From NCBI RefSeq assembly GCF_020510525.1, contig NZ_CP075188.1, forward strand, positions 3,162,001-3,226,000: a stretch of 64,000 nucleotides of DNA, given 5' to 3'. Under the pieces are notes generated by a model that did not search any database, had not been told where the DNA came from, and worked only from the letters and a program-made list of their open reading frames with translations. Below, piece by piece: positions 52,155 through 64,000 of this stretch (position 1 is its first letter; every line of letters starts with the position of its first letter). The position numbers and the translations under genes were made by a program. Source of the stretch: Quatrionicoccus australiensis (GTDB lineage: Bacteria > Pseudomonadota > Gammaproteobacteria > Burkholderiales > Rhodocyclaceae).

Positions 52155-53903
52155 CTATTTCTCCAGCACGTAGGTACCGGGTGCGTCGGCCAGCGCCGGG
52201 AACTTGCGGTTGACGACCGGATAGGCGTCGACCAGATTGCCGGTACGCTCGCCCAGCCACTGCGTCCAGTCTTCCCACCAGGTGCCTGGCCGCTTCTCGG
52301 CACGTTCCTGCCAGTGTTCCCAGTGCTCGTTGCGTTCCGGCTCGGCGATCCAGTAGGCGCGCTTCGGCGGATTGGCCGGCGGATTGACGATGCCGAGAAT
52401 GTGGCCGGAAGTCGACAACACAAAGCGCACCGGCGCCTTGACGTTGACGTACTTGCGAATGCGGTAGCACTGCTTCCACGGTGCGATGTGGTCGTCCTCC
52501 GCGGTCACCGCGTAGAGCGGCTGGACGATGCGGTCGAGATCGATGCTTTCACCGGCGATGGTCAACTTGTCGCGCTTGATAAGGTTGTTTTCGAGATACA
52601 TCTCGTGCAGGTAATAGGAATGCATGGCCTGCGGCATGCGCGTCGAATCGACGTTCCAGAACAATACGTCGAACGGCGGCAGCTTCTCGCCAAGCAGGTA
52701 GCTGTTCACCCAGTAGGACCAGATCAGGCTGTTCGAACGCAGCAGGCGGAAGGAGGTCGCCATCTCGTTACCGTCGAGATAACCCTTTTTCGCCATCGAC
52801 TCTTCGAGTGCCCCGATGCAGGCCTCATCGATGAAGACATCGATGTCACCCGGATGCGAGAAATCGGTCAGCGTCGTAAACAGCGTCCAGTGCGCAACCG
52901 GCACCTTGTCGGCACCAAAACGCTTGTTGGCCCAGGCCATGTAGGTCGACACCAGCGTACCGCCGATGCAGTAACCGACCAGATGCACCTGCGGCACCTT
53001 GCAGAATTCGCAGGCAACGCGCACCGCTTCATTGACGCCTTCGAGCAGGTAATCATCGAGACGGACATCGGCCAGTTCGGGGCCGGGATTCTTCCAGCTC
53101 GTGATGAACACCGAGAAGCCCTGATCGGTCAGATATTTGACCAGACTCTTCTTGGGGTTCAGGTCGAGGATGTAGAACTTGTTGATCCACGGCGTCGTGA
53201 TGACGATGGGCATCGCCCGCACCTTGTCGGTGGTCGGCGCGTAGTGGATCAGTTCGACCAGGCGGTTGCGGAAAACCACCTTGCCCGGCGTCGTCGCCAG
53301 ATCCTTGCCGACCGTGAAGGCATCGGGCTCGACCATCTGGATGTTCTTGGCCTTGGCATCGCGCTGGAAATTCTCCCAGCCCAGCTTCAGGCTTTCGCCA
53401 TTGGTTTCGACGCAACGCTGCATCGCCACCGGATTCAGCCAGAAGAAATTGGTCGGCGCCACCATGTTCAGCCATTCGCGCAACCAGAACGCAGCACGGC
53501 GCCGCTCCTTGTCGGACATGCCCGGCGTCTCGAAATACATGTCCTGCAACCGGTGGGTGAACGCCAGGTACCACTCCTTGATAATGTCCCAGGAGGCCGA
53601 CTCGGTCCACAACGGATTGGCAAAACGGGCATCATCGCCGTGCGGCGTAACCACGTCGGTCGAAGACTGGCCCATGGCGCGCCGCGTAACGTGCGCCTGC
53701 AACGCGAAAAGATCGCCGGACAAGGCGTTGACCGCCCGCGTCAGCTCCTGCGGATGCATCATCCAGGCCATCTGGGCGTTGAGCAGGGAAGTCGTGACGC
53801 CATAGGGATCGAAAGCGTTGCTGACCGCCTTGCCGACCGACTCGAGGGGACTCAGGCTGCTGATATCGACACTGTTGTGACATGAGGACGAATTACCGGA
53901 CAT
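52155..53903 (-). CDS. phaC: Poly(3-hydroxyalkanoate) synthase, class I type
   Basis: Polymerises hydroxyacyl-CoA into storage polyester on granules. 582 residues with the PHA synthase N-terminal domain, lipase-like box GYCIGG with nucleophile Cys312, catalytic Asp in AEDDHIAPW and His in STSGHILGIVNPP, and the ending ALADAPGTYVLEK. No phaA/phaB or phasin beside it. Class I by length. Confidence 0.93.
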   Translation of the reverse strand: MSGNSSSCHNSVDISSLSPLESVGKAVSNAFDPYGVTTSLLNAQMAWMMHPQELTRAVNALSGDLFALQAHVTRRAMGQSSTDVVTPHGDDARFANPLWTESASWDIIKEWYLAFTHRLQDMYFETPGMSDKERRRAAFWLREWLNMVAPTNFFWLNPVAMQRCVETNGESLKLGWENFQRDAKAKNIQMVEPDAFTVGKDLATTPGKVVFRNRLVELIHYAPTTDKVRAMPIVITTPWINKFYILDLNPKKSLVKYLTDQGFSVFITSWKNPGPELADVRLDDYLLEGVNEAVRVACEFCKVPQVHLVGYCIGGTLVSTYMAWANKRFGADKVPVAHWTLFTTLTDFSHPGDIDVFIDEACIGALEESMAKKGYLDGNEMATSFRLLRSNSLIWSYWVNSYLLGEKLPPFDVLFWNVDSTRMPQAMHSYYLHEMYLENNLIKRDKLTIAGESIDLDRIVQPLYAVTAEDDHIAPWKQCYRIRKYVNVKAPVRFVLSTSGHILGIVNPPANPPKRAYWIAEPERNEHWEHWQERAEKRPGTWWEDWTQWLGERTGNLVDAYPVVNRKFPALADAPGTYVLEK

Positions 53904-53944
53904 GGTGCTTACCTCTTCCTGAATGCTTAATGACTAGAGAGTCA

Positions 53945-55354
53945 TCATATTACGACGAACTCGCCGGGCTGTGGCAGATGCACCTCCGGCCAGCCCAGTT
54001 TTTCTTCGATGGCGGCCGCCAGGGCGGTGCTGGCTCCGGCTTCGCCATGCACGACGAAGGTCTTGCCCGGCGGCGCGCGAAAGCCGCCCAGCCAGCCCAG
54101 CAAGGCACCCTGATCGGCATGCGCCGACAAGCCGCCGACGGTGTAGATGCGCGCCCGCACCGGCACCGGCTGACCGAAGATATGGACCAGGCGAGCCCCG
54201 TCGACCAGGCGCCGACCCAGCGTGCCAGCGGCCTGGAAGCCGGTGATAAGGATGCTGCATTCGCTGCGCGGCAGGTTTTCACGCAGGTGATACTTGATTC
54301 GTCCGGCTTCGCACATGCCGCTCGCTGAAACGATCACCGCCCCCTGGCGGACGTCGTTGAGCGCCTTCGACGCCTCGACATCGCCGACGAACTGGATGCG
54401 CATCTTGTTCGGATGCCCTTCCTGCCAGGCAATCAGTTCGCGCGTTTCCGGATCAAGCAGATCCTGATGCGCCATGGTGATCTGCGTCGCCTTGCTCGCC
54501 ATCGGCGAATCGACATAGACCTTGAGCGGCGCCAGGCGCTTGCGGCGGATCAGGTCAGCCAACATGTAGAGCAGCTCCTGCGTGCGCCCGACGGCAAAGG
54601 CGGGAATGATCAGGTTGCCGTGCGCGGCACGGGTGCGCTCGAAGGCCTCGACAATTTCATCTTCGGTTTCCTGCAGCGAACGATGCGAACGATTGCCGTA
54701 GGTCGACTCGACGAGCAGGACATCGGCAACCAGCGGCTGTTCCGGATCGCACAACACCGGCCGGTCGGGCATGCCAAGATCGCCGGAGAAAACCAGGCGG
54801 CGTGGCCGGCCTTCACCACTGACCGTAACCTCAAGCAATGCCGAACCGAGAATGTGGCCGGCATCGCGAAAGCGGACCGAAACGTTTTCTGCCGGATTGA
54901 AGCTTTCGCCATAGTTGACCGGTTTCAATTGCTCGAGCACGGCCTGCGCCTGCATCACCGAATAGAGCGGCGCCGGAATGCCGCGCTCGGTCGCACCGCG
55001 CCGGTGCCGATGGCGCAGTTGCCACTCGGCTTCCTTTTCCTGGATATGGGCGCTGTCCGGCAAGAGCACTTCGAGCAGATCGATACTGGCCGGTGTCGTG
55101 TAGATCGGCCCCTTGAAACCGAGCATGGCCAGGCGCGGCAGCAGGCCGGAATGATCGATGTGGGCATGCGTGAGAAGCACGAAATCGATGTCGCGCACAT
55201 CAAAGCCGAAGTTCAGGGCCCGCAGGTTCTTGCTGCGCGCCTCCGGACCGCCCTGGAACATGCCGCAATCGACGAGAAAACGCGTATCTCCCGCCTCCAG
55301 GAGATAGCAGGAACCGGTCACTTCACCGGCGGCACCCAAGAAACCGAGTCGCAT
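53945..55354 (-). CDS. Metallo-beta-lactamase/beta-CASP RNase-like protein
   Basis: 469 residues: zinc motif LTHAHIDHSG, GHILGSA, FSGDLG, beta-CASP insert with PAFAVGRTQELLY and a C-terminal VVHGEAGAST. This is the CPSF73/YSH1-like bacterial family (exonuclease/RNA processing). A four-codon spacing from phaC plus separate direction of transcription units cannot be told; likely own promoter. Followed by uspA divergent. Confidence 0.9.
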   Translation of the reverse strand: MRLGFLGAAGEVTGSCYLLEAGDTRFLVDCGMFQGGPEARSKNLRALNFGFDVRDIDFVLLTHAHIDHSGLLPRLAMLGFKGPIYTTPASIDLLEVLLPDSAHIQEKEAEWQLRHRHRRGATERGIPAPLYSVMQAQAVLEQLKPVNYGESFNPAENVSVRFRDAGHILGSALLEVTVSGEGRPRRLVFSGDLGMPDRPVLCDPEQPLVADVLLVESTYGNRSHRSLQETEDEIVEAFERTRAAHGNLIIPAFAVGRTQELLYMLADLIRRKRLAPLKVYVDSPMASKATQITMAHQDLLDPETRELIAWQEGHPNKMRIQFVGDVEASKALNDVRQGAVIVSASGMCEAGRIKYHLRENLPRSECSILITGFQAAGTLGRRLVDGARLVHIFGQPVPVRARIYTVGGLSAHADQGALLGWLGGFRAPPGKTFVVHGEAGASTALAAAIEEKLGWPEVHLPQPGEFVVI

Positions 55355-55438
55355 GTTTTATTTCCTCCTGACTTGGCGTAGCATGAACCTCAACCAGGCT
55401 GAATGCAACGCTGGCACTACGTTTCAGGAGATAGACCC

Positions 55439-55882
55439 ATGTTCAAGCACATTCTCGTTCCCACTGATGGTTCCGAACTTTCCCGCGCCACGGCCGCCCG
55501 AGCCGTGTCCTTTGCCGGCGAAACCGGCGCCCGCGTCACCATCTTCTTCGCCAAGCCGGAATACCCGATCGCCTACTTCGGCGAAGGCGCCCTGATCGAC
55601 CCGACCACGCCGGAAAAATTCGCCGAACTGGCCGAACAGCAGGCTGCCGAATATCTCGGCGAAGTCCAGAAGCTGTGCGCCGATGCCGGCGTCGAATGCA
55701 GCACGGTTTCCGCCACCAGCGACATTCCCTACGAAGCGATCATCTCGGCCGCCGAAACCGCCGGCTGCGATCTGATCTTCATGGCGTCGCACGGTCGACG
55801 CGGCATCAGCGGCTTTTTGCTGGGCAGCGAAACCAACAAGGTCCTGACCCATTCCAAGATCCCGGTACTGGTGTACCGCTAG
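55439..55882 (+). CDS. Universal stress protein UspA family
   Basis: 147 residues: MFKHILVPTDGSELS start and the ATP-binding GRRG-x-GS type motif in MASHGRRGISGFLLGSETNKVL. Single-domain ATP-binding Usp. AGGAGA ribosome site at the chosen start 55439; the frame is open to 55403 without one. Divergent from the beta-CASP gene. Confidence 0.93.
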   Translation: MFKHILVPTDGSELSRATAARAVSFAGETGARVTIFFAKPEYPIAYFGEGALIDPTTPEKFAELAEQQAAEYLGEVQKLCADAGVECSTVSATSDIPYEAIISAAETAGCDLIFMASHGRRGISGFLLGSETNKVLTHSKIPVLVYR

Positions 55883-55976
55883 GCCACTCCGTCGCGCAGC
55901 AAGTCGCCATCCCCTCGCGCCGGTCTTGCCCTGGCAATGACCGGCTTTCGGCTGTTCTCGTACCAAAGCCATCGAC

Positions 55977-59066
<3,090 letters not shown>

Positions 59067-59087
59067 GCACACGCCGACCTTGGCCGG

Positions 59088-59363
59088 TCACGCTGACATG
59101 CCAGGCTGCAGCAGCGCCATCACTTCGGGCTGGACACGCTCGAGTTCGGCGAGGACATCCTCAGGCACCCGGTCGTTCTCGACGAAGTTTTCAGCGTCGG
59201 TTGCCGAAGAGCGCGGCGCGGCATCCTCAAGGAGAAAATCGAACTCCTTGTCCAGACTGATCGTAAACAACCAGTCGGTCTTTCCATCCAGATTGATGCG
59301 AACGACCACATCCCGATAGTCCGCTGCGTCATTGGCAACAGCAACCTGAGTCTTCTTGGCCAT
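59088..59363 (-). CDS. Small hypothetical protein
   Basis: 91 residues, acidic, no signal peptide or membrane segment; MAKKTQVAVANDAADYRDVVVRINLDGKTDWLFTISLDKEFDFLLED with PEVMALLQPGMSA end. No family recognised. GGAGG ribosome site nine bases before the chosen start; the longer start at 59390 is less likely. Separated by 21 bases from the hybrid kinase end, convergent with it. Confidence 0.7.
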   Translation of the reverse strand: MAKKTQVAVANDAADYRDVVVRINLDGKTDWLFTISLDKEFDFLLEDAAPRSSATDAENFVENDRVPEDVLAELERVQPEVMALLQPGMSA

Positions 59364-59390
59364 GATGGCATCCTCCCGCCCGATGGGCAT

Positions 59391-59802
59391 AGCGTGAGAA
59401 CCGAGTTTACCCGAGCCCGGCGGAAACGATTGTGACCAGGCGAAATCGGCTTTAGGAGCCGATGGTCAGCAATGTTCCGGGACGTCGTCCGAATAGCAGC
59501 TTGACTGTGCAGATTCAACCAGTGAAAGCTGCCGGTGGTCTTCAAAATACAAATGGCCGGCGCTGGTGACAGACCGGCCATTTGTATTTGAGAGCGGTAA
59601 CTGTTTGCCTGCGTCGGGTAAGGCCTTGCCACAAAAAAAGTGATTTCGACGATTGCCTTCCCTCTACCCCCAAAAGCCTACAGCTAATCAAAAGAGCGAC
59701 ATCGTTGTCATCACTTACGTCATCACGAACTCTAAATAGAAACTTGAGAAGAAGTTCTGACTCCAGCAAACAATGGTCGGCTACCCTTTGCGGGCATACT
59801 CT
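59391..59802. other. Spacer with a 16-bp perfect inverted repeat
   Basis: About 410 bases without a supported gene; composition drops in GC. A stem of AAATACAAATGGCCGG (59545-59560) and its exact complement (59574-59589) with a 13-base loop is the only strong structure. Short open frames across it on both strands have no ribosome site and no recognisable protein. Confidence 0.6.
59545..59589. repeat. 16-bp perfect inverted repeat with 13-base loop
   Basis: AAATACAAATGGCCGG / CCGGCCATTTGTATTT. No flanking T-run of terminator type on the outer sides beyond A/T ends, though AAAA and TTT flank it, so a weak bidirectional terminator is possible. Confidence 0.7.
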
Positions 59803-60153
59803 CTACAGACCAACACCTATTCGGCGGAGCAGCGGTAGCAATAACAGGTAACAACCGGTGGTTGCAGTAACTGACAGCCCAAGACTTAACCAGAAATCAA
59901 TGCCATGTTTCAGAAGTACCGGAAGAAGTAGGAATAACAACAGCGATGGAATGACCAACCAGAAAACTTGACTGGATAGTTCGGCAATTTCGAGCGGTCT
60001 CGCTCCTTCGACGTAGAGCCAGACGAACGCAAGCAGCGAAGTTAGCGGTAACGATGCTAACAATGCGGCAAAACCTGATGATCGTTTCGCAACTTCCGAT
60101 ATGGCAACGATGATCAGGGCTGAAACAATGATTTTTGTGGCGTAATAGGACAT
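59803..60153 (-). CDS. DUF3147-family small membrane protein
   Basis: 116 residues with four helices: ATKIIVSALIIVAISEVAKRSSGFAALLASLPLTSLLAFVWLY is typical of DUF3147 (YchM-like small inner-membrane proteins of unknown function). Start at 60153 before MSYYATK. Downstream of the sensor kinase gene by 34 bases in the same direction. Confidence 0.85.
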   Translation of the reverse strand: MSYYATKIIVSALIIVAISEVAKRSSGFAALLASLPLTSLLAFVWLYVEGARPLEIAELSSQVFWLVIPSLLLFLLLPVLLKHGIDFWLSLGLSVTATTGCYLLLLPLLRRIGVGL

Positions 60154-60187
60154 GGCCTCGGAAGTTTAGCCCCAACATCTAGCAGGA

Positions 60188-61522
60188 TCACTCACCAGAT
60201 GGCTTTGGATACCCACTGGTATTCCCCTGGGGCAAGGAGAATATTGCCCGCAAGCCTCCGCCTGAACGATTTTCCAAAACGACATCCCCACCGTGACCCC
60301 GGGCAATCTGTCTGACGATGGCCAGCCCCAATCCCACACCGCCCGTTTCACGACTGCGTGACGACTCCAGTCGATAAAAAGGCTCGAAAACCCGCTCCAG
60401 TTCACTCCCTGGCAGTCCAGGACCAGCGTCGTCGATAGTGATCCGCAAGTATCCGCCGTCCTGAACCGCCTCGACACTTACCTCGCTTCCGTACTTCAAT
60501 CCGTTGTCAATCAGGTTGCCAATGGCGCGGCGCAAGGCCTGCGGTCGACCTTCCAGGCGCAAAGATTCCGGCGCTTGCAGGCGAATGCTCTCGCCGATGT
60601 CGGCGTAGTCGTCCACCATGCTTTCCAGCAATGCGGTCAGGTCCAGGCGCTGGATGGCTTCATCGACCGCTTTGCCGTGAAGAAAATCGAGTGCGCTGCC
60701 AAGCATGCCTTGCATTTCGTCCAGGTCGTGGACAAATCGCTCGCGAAGATTGGGGTCTTCAAGCATTTCACTGCGCAAACGCAAGCGCGTTACCGGAGTT
60801 TTCAGATCGTGAGAAACGGCGGCCAGAAAACGCTCCCTTTCTTCGATGCTGCTCCGGATGTGCTGTTGCATGGAATTGAATGCCTGCGCCGCAGCGCGAA
60901 CTTCCAGCGGACCGCTCTCTGGCAACGGTGGACTCTTCAGATCATCGCCCAGGGCACGCGCCGCCTTGGCCAGATCCGTCAGAGGTCGTACGGTCATGCG
61001 AACAGCAAGCCAGACCAGGATGAAGATCAAGAGCAACATCAGGCCAAGCGTCATGAAGTGATGCAGGGGTAAGTCGATGATTTCCTGGGGGGCTTGCCCG
61101 CGAATGCGCAGCCAGTCACCCGCGCTCAGTTTCAGGTAGAGATCGAAAGAGAATACCCCTGGCCGGGGAGTGACCACGGGTTTCAAAGTGACCGTCAAGC
61201 CCAGCGCCTCGCGGACTCGGCGCAGGAACTCGTTTTCCACACCATCATTTTCCGGCGTGATTGGCGAGCTGGATTCAATGCTCAGTTGCTGGCGCGGGGA
61301 ACTGAGCAATTGGGCAAGTCGCGGGTGCTCCAGGGCTGGCTGGCTATCGATGGCGCGATACACCGCCGCGACACGCTGGGCGAACTCGGCATTGATCGTC
61401 GTGCCGATCATCCGCTGGCGCTCGGCCATGTTCATGGCGGCGCCAATCAGTTGTGCCAGGATGAGTCCGCCGGCCATCAGGAGTATGAGACGGCCGAACA
61501 GGGAGCGCGGCAGCAATCTCAC
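60188..61522 (-). CDS. Sensor histidine kinase, EnvZ/OmpR class
   Basis: 444 residues: helix about 9-29, periplasmic region about 30-155, helix about 156-175, HAMP about 176-230, HisKA with His238 in AAVSHDLKTPVTRLRLR, HATPase_c with DAGPGLPG and GGVGLGLAIVRQIA. Overlaps its regulator gene by four bases. The operon is next to the ABC exporter genes and divergent from nothing in view; target may be the exporter. Confidence 0.93.
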   Translation of the reverse strand: MRLLPRSLFGRLILLMAGGLILAQLIGAAMNMAERQRMIGTTINAEFAQRVAAVYRAIDSQPALEHPRLAQLLSSPRQQLSIESSSPITPENDGVENEFLRRVREALGLTVTLKPVVTPRPGVFSFDLYLKLSAGDWLRIRGQAPQEIIDLPLHHFMTLGLMLLLIFILVWLAVRMTVRPLTDLAKAARALGDDLKSPPLPESGPLEVRAAAQAFNSMQQHIRSSIEERERFLAAVSHDLKTPVTRLRLRSEMLEDPNLRERFVHDLDEMQGMLGSALDFLHGKAVDEAIQRLDLTALLESMVDDYADIGESIRLQAPESLRLEGRPQALRRAIGNLIDNGLKYGSEVSVEAVQDGGYLRITIDDAGPGLPGSELERVFEPFYRLESSRSRETGGVGLGLAIVRQIARGHGGDVVLENRSGGGLRAIFSLPQGNTSGYPKPSGE

Positions 61523-62244
61523 GCCTCGCTCTCCACCGATGCCGCCAGCACATAGCCTTCGCCGCGCACGGTCTTGATCAGCACCGGTTCCCGGCTGTCA
61601 TCGCGCAGACGCTTGCGCAGCCGGCCGACCAGCACATCGATGCTACGATCGAACAGAATGGCCTCGCGGCCATTGGCCAGTTCCAGCAACTGCTCGCGGG
61701 CCAGCACGCGCTGTGGGTGATCGAGAAAGACCCGTAGCAGACGATATTCCGCACCCGAGAGCGGCACCACCAGTCCATCCGCAGCGGTGACATTGCGTGT
61801 CACCACATCGAGTGTCCAGCCGGCGAAGCGCAGGGAGTGCGCCTTGTCGGTTTCCATATTGGGTGGCAGTGCCTGGGCACGGCGCACGATGCTCTTGATC
61901 CGGGCGAGCAGTTCGCGCGGGTTGAAGGGTTTGGCGAGGTAGTCGTCGGCACCCATTTCCAGGCCGATGATGCGATCCACTTCATCGCCGCGTGCGGTCA
62001 GCATCAGGACGGGCAGGTTGGTCTTGCTGCGCAATTCACGGCACAGCGTCAAACCGTCTTCGCCCGGCAGCATCAGGTCGAGAATGACCAGATCAATGCG
62101 GTTGGCCTCCAGCACACGGCGCATGGCCTTGCCATCGCCGACCGCAGTGACGCGGTAGTCGGCCTGTTCCAGATAGTCGGTCAGCAGATGGCGGATTTCC
62201 TTGTCGTCGTCGACGATCAGCAAATGTTCTCGATTGGCACTCAT
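61519..62244 (-). CDS. OmpR/PhoB-type response regulator
   Basis: 241 residues: receiver with DDDKE, Asp in LVILDLMLPGEDGL and Lys in YLAKPFNPRELL; winged-helix effector domain (about 140-235, VPLSGAEYRLLRVFLDHPQRVLAREQLLELANG, SIDVLVGRLRKRLRDD). Cognate of the kinase that overlaps it. Confidence 0.94.
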   Translation of the reverse strand: MSANREHLLIVDDDKEIRHLLTDYLEQADYRVTAVGDGKAMRRVLEANRIDLVILDLMLPGEDGLTLCRELRSKTNLPVLMLTARGDEVDRIIGLEMGADDYLAKPFNPRELLARIKSIVRRAQALPPNMETDKAHSLRFAGWTLDVVTRNVTAADGLVVPLSGAEYRLLRVFLDHPQRVLAREQLLELANGREAILFDRSIDVLVGRLRKRLRDDSREPVLIKTVRGEGYVLAASVESEA

Positions 62245-62254
62245 GGCAAATAGA

Positions 62255-63013
62255 CTACCTGATCTTTATTCCGGTTTCTTCGGGGATTTCACGACCTTCG
62301 CCGGCCTCTTCTTCGGTGCGCCCATCGCGGATGTGATAGATGCGCTTGAAGGTCGGGATGATTTTTTCGTCATGGGTGACAACGATGATCGCCGCGCCGT
62401 AGCGTTGCGCCATCTGGTTGAGGATGCGCATGACGGCGAGGGCGCGGGTTGAATCGAGCGGCGCGGTTGGCTCATCGGCCAGGATAACCGGCGGCTGATT
62501 GACCAGCGAACGGGCAATTGCGACGCGTTGCTGTTCGCCGCCGGAGAGCATGTTGACTCGCACGTCGGCGCGGTGGCCGACATCGAGCGCCTCAATCAGT
62601 TCACGCGCCCGAAGCCGGGCTTCGTTGTTAGGCACGCCGGCCAGCATGGGCAACAGCGCCACGTTGTCAGTGACATCGAGAAAGGGAATCAGGTAAGGCG
62701 CCTGAAAGATAAAGCCAATGCGATCACGGCGCAGGGCGCGCAGGTCCTTGATCTGCCAGCCGCCGGTCTTGCCGTCGAAAATGCTTTCGCCGCCCAGTTC
62801 AATCTGGCCGTCGGTCGGTTCGATCACCGCACCCAGACACTTGAGCAGCGTGCTCTTGCCGGAACCGCTGGGGCCGACCAGACCAACCACTTCGCCACGC
62901 TGGATAGTCATATCGACGCCACGCAGGGCGTGCACCGCCGTGCTGCCGCTGCCGTAGGTTTTGGTCAGGCCGCTGAGGCGAATGGCAGCGGAGTCGTTGT
63001 TGTTTGTCGTCAT
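62255..63013 (-). CDS. ABC transporter ATP-binding protein, MacB/DevA/LolD class
   Basis: 252 residues with Walker A GPSGSGKST, Q-loop FQAPYLIP, signature LSGGEQQR and Walker B VILADEPTAPLDS. Start at 63013 begins MTTNNND one base after the permease stop; the longer start lies inside the permease gene. Pairs with the permease upstream. A membrane-fusion protein gene may lie beyond the right edge (DevBCA-type). Confidence 0.92.
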   Translation of the reverse strand: MTTNNNDSAAIRLSGLTKTYGSGSTAVHALRGVDMTIQRGEVVGLVGPSGSGKSTLLKCLGAVIEPTDGQIELGGESIFDGKTGGWQIKDLRALRRDRIGFIFQAPYLIPFLDVTDNVALLPMLAGVPNNEARLRARELIEALDVGHRADVRVNMLSGGEQQRVAIARSLVNQPPVILADEPTAPLDSTRALAVMRILNQMAQRYGAAIIVVTHDEKIIPTFKRIYHIRDGRTEEEAGEGREIPEETGIKIR

Positions 63014-63014
63014 C

Positions 63015-64000
63015 TCAACCACCAATCGCATCGGCAGGATCGACACGCAAGGCAGCGCGAATTGCCAGCACACTGGCCAACGAGCAAACCACCAGCGTGA
63101 CGATCAGTCCACGCACGGCATCGCCCGATTCAAGCAGCACGGTCTTGGGGAAAAACGGCGCCCATAAGGTGGCGGACACCTGCCCTACGGTGTAACCGAT
63201 CAAGCCGAGGGCGATGGCTTGTTGCAGGATCATCATGGCAATGCTGCTGTCGCGGGCGCCGATCAGTTTGAGGACGGCAATTTCGCGCTGCTTGTTGAGA
63301 GTCATGGTGTAGATGATGAAAGCGACGATGGCGGCGCTGACGATGGCGAGAATGACGAGGAACATGCCGATCTGCTTGGCCGACGTGGCAATCAGCTTGG
63401 CAACGAGGATGTCTTCCATATCGGCACGCGTCCAGGCGGTGAGATGCTTCCAGCGGCCGATCTCAGCCTTGACTTCATCGGCCGGGTAGCCGGGAACGAG
63501 GCGGATCAGCACGGCATTGACGTTGTGGCTGGTGGCCTGGCTGGCCAGCACGGCATCGAGCAGGCCGGGCACGCCTGGGCGATTGAGCGCTGGGTTGGCG
63601 GCGGTGCGGGCGCGCTCGGCGACCAGGCTGTCGTTATCCTTGAGAAACTGGACTTCCTGCGCATCCTTGAGCGGGATGAACAGCATCGGGTCGCCGGAGG
63701 ACGATTTGGCGTTGCGCGTGAGACCCACCACGCGGTAATCATGACGGCGAATGTTGACGTTATCGCCGACGCTCAAGCCGGTTGCCTGATCGGCCACGGC
63801 TTCGTAATGACTGTTGAGCAAGGGGCGTCCGCTGACGATTTGCGCCGGTTCGCCCAGCGCGCCAGGTTCGATACCGGCCAACATGACGCGCACGTCCTGA
63901 CCTTTAACCGGCACCTGCATGGTCAGGTAAGCGACGTTGGCGGCTTCAGCAACGCCGGGTAAAACGGCGAGGGTACGATAGAGGTCATCGCGAATCGACG
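63015..64000 (-). CDS. ABC exporter permease, FtsX/MacB-DevC type, 5' end cut by window edge
   Basis: 328 codons visible, open to base 64000. Large periplasmic (MacB-PCD-like) domain, then the FtsX-type C-terminal helices: GMFLVILAIVSAAIVAFIIYTMTLNKQREIAVLKLIGA, a helix near MMILQQAIALGLIGYTVGQ and a final helix ending DPADAIGG. Probable export of a lipid, peptide or antibiotic. Adjacent to the two-component system at 60-62 kb. Confidence 0.9.
   Translation of the reverse strand, partial: SIRDDLYRTLAVLPGVAEAANVAYLTMQVPVKGQDVRVMLAGIEPGALGEPAQIVSGRPLLNSHYEAVADQATGLSVGDNVNIRRHDYRVVGLTRNAKSSSGDPMLFIPLKDAQEVQFLKDNDSLVAERARTAANPALNRPGVPGLLDAVLASQATSHNVNAVLIRLVPGYPADEVKAEIGRWKHLTAWTRADMEDILVAKLIATSAKQIGMFLVILAIVSAAIVAFIIYTMTLNKQREIAVLKLIGARDSSIAMMILQQAIALGLIGYTVGQVSATLWAPFFPKTVLLESGDAVRGLIVTLVVCSLASVLAIRAALRVDPADAIGG

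Noticed and set aside
59582..59851. Plus-strand 89-codon frame in the spacer before DUF3147
   Set aside because: No ribosome site, basic low-complexity translation, and it overlaps the opposite-strand gene.

Overview
The window looks like a chromosomal segment of a GC-rich, respiratory betaproteobacterium, probably of the Rhodocyclales (Dechloromonas/Azonexus-like). This is inferred from gene content (mhp-type aromatic degradation, PQQ alcohol dehydrogenases, PHA synthase, many two-component systems) and base composition; no rRNA or tRNA gene is present to confirm it. About 60 genes are supported. Both ends cut genes: an acetaldehyde dehydrogenase at the left and an ABC permease at the right.

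Region 1 (1-7.4 kb) is a leftward meta-cleavage operon for a phenylpropionate-like aromatic acid: mhpB, a two-component flavin monooxygenase pair in place of single-component MhpA, a LivK-type binding protein, mhpD and mhpF. A divergent IclR regulator faces it across a perfect inverted-repeat operator. A 16-codon leader ORF and a hairpin precede mhpB. Region 2 (7.4-9.6 kb) holds a ComB-like phosphatase, a periplasmic rhodanese, a possible sRNA and a beta-carbonic anhydrase.

Region 3 (9.6-19.1 kb and 31-46.4 kb) is a dispersed PQQ/quinoprotein alcohol-oxidation regulon. It includes a lanthanide-signature dehydrogenase (Asp-Phe-Asp) and a calcium-signature one (Asp-Phe-Ser), two PedF-type cytochromes c, a XoxJ-like binding protein, a YVTN beta-propeller, a SoxYZ-like carrier, a zinc metallohydrolase, cytochrome b561, two TonB receptors, a TonB protein, two NarL-type two-component systems and an AcoR-like sigma-54 activator. 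Three sites match the sigma-54 promoter consensus closely: two divergent ones between the activator and the cytochrome operon, and one upstream of the lanthanide-type enzyme. A hipBA pair lies inside this region.

Region 4 (22.8-28.3 kb) is a visibly AT-richer accessory insert. It contains a truncated duplicate response-regulator tail, an intact IS630-family element with TA target duplication, and a three-gene operon of a NYN-LOTUS putative RNase, a RavA-type MoxR ATPase and a ViaA-type VWA protein.

Region 5 (46.4-55.4 kb) carries a chemoreceptor and a probable O2/NO-responsive set: a SirB2 protein, a 12-TM NnrS/oxidase-like protein, DUF2249, a hemerythrin behind an FNR-type box, an ODP-like diiron protein and a soluble MCP-like partner. 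PHA synthase and a beta-CASP RNase follow. Region 6 (55.4-64 kb) has a UspA protein, a large hybrid kinase, small membrane and hypothetical proteins, an OmpR/EnvZ-type pair and a MacB/DevA-type ABC exporter.

Two interspersed repeat families mark gene borders. The main one is a GGTCGACC-centred palindrome often flanked by a TTTTTGCC tract (about a dozen copies). The second is a CCTCCCC/GGGGAGG inverted repeat, two copies of which lie inside a 256-bp TIR-bounded MITE-like element at 19.1 kb.
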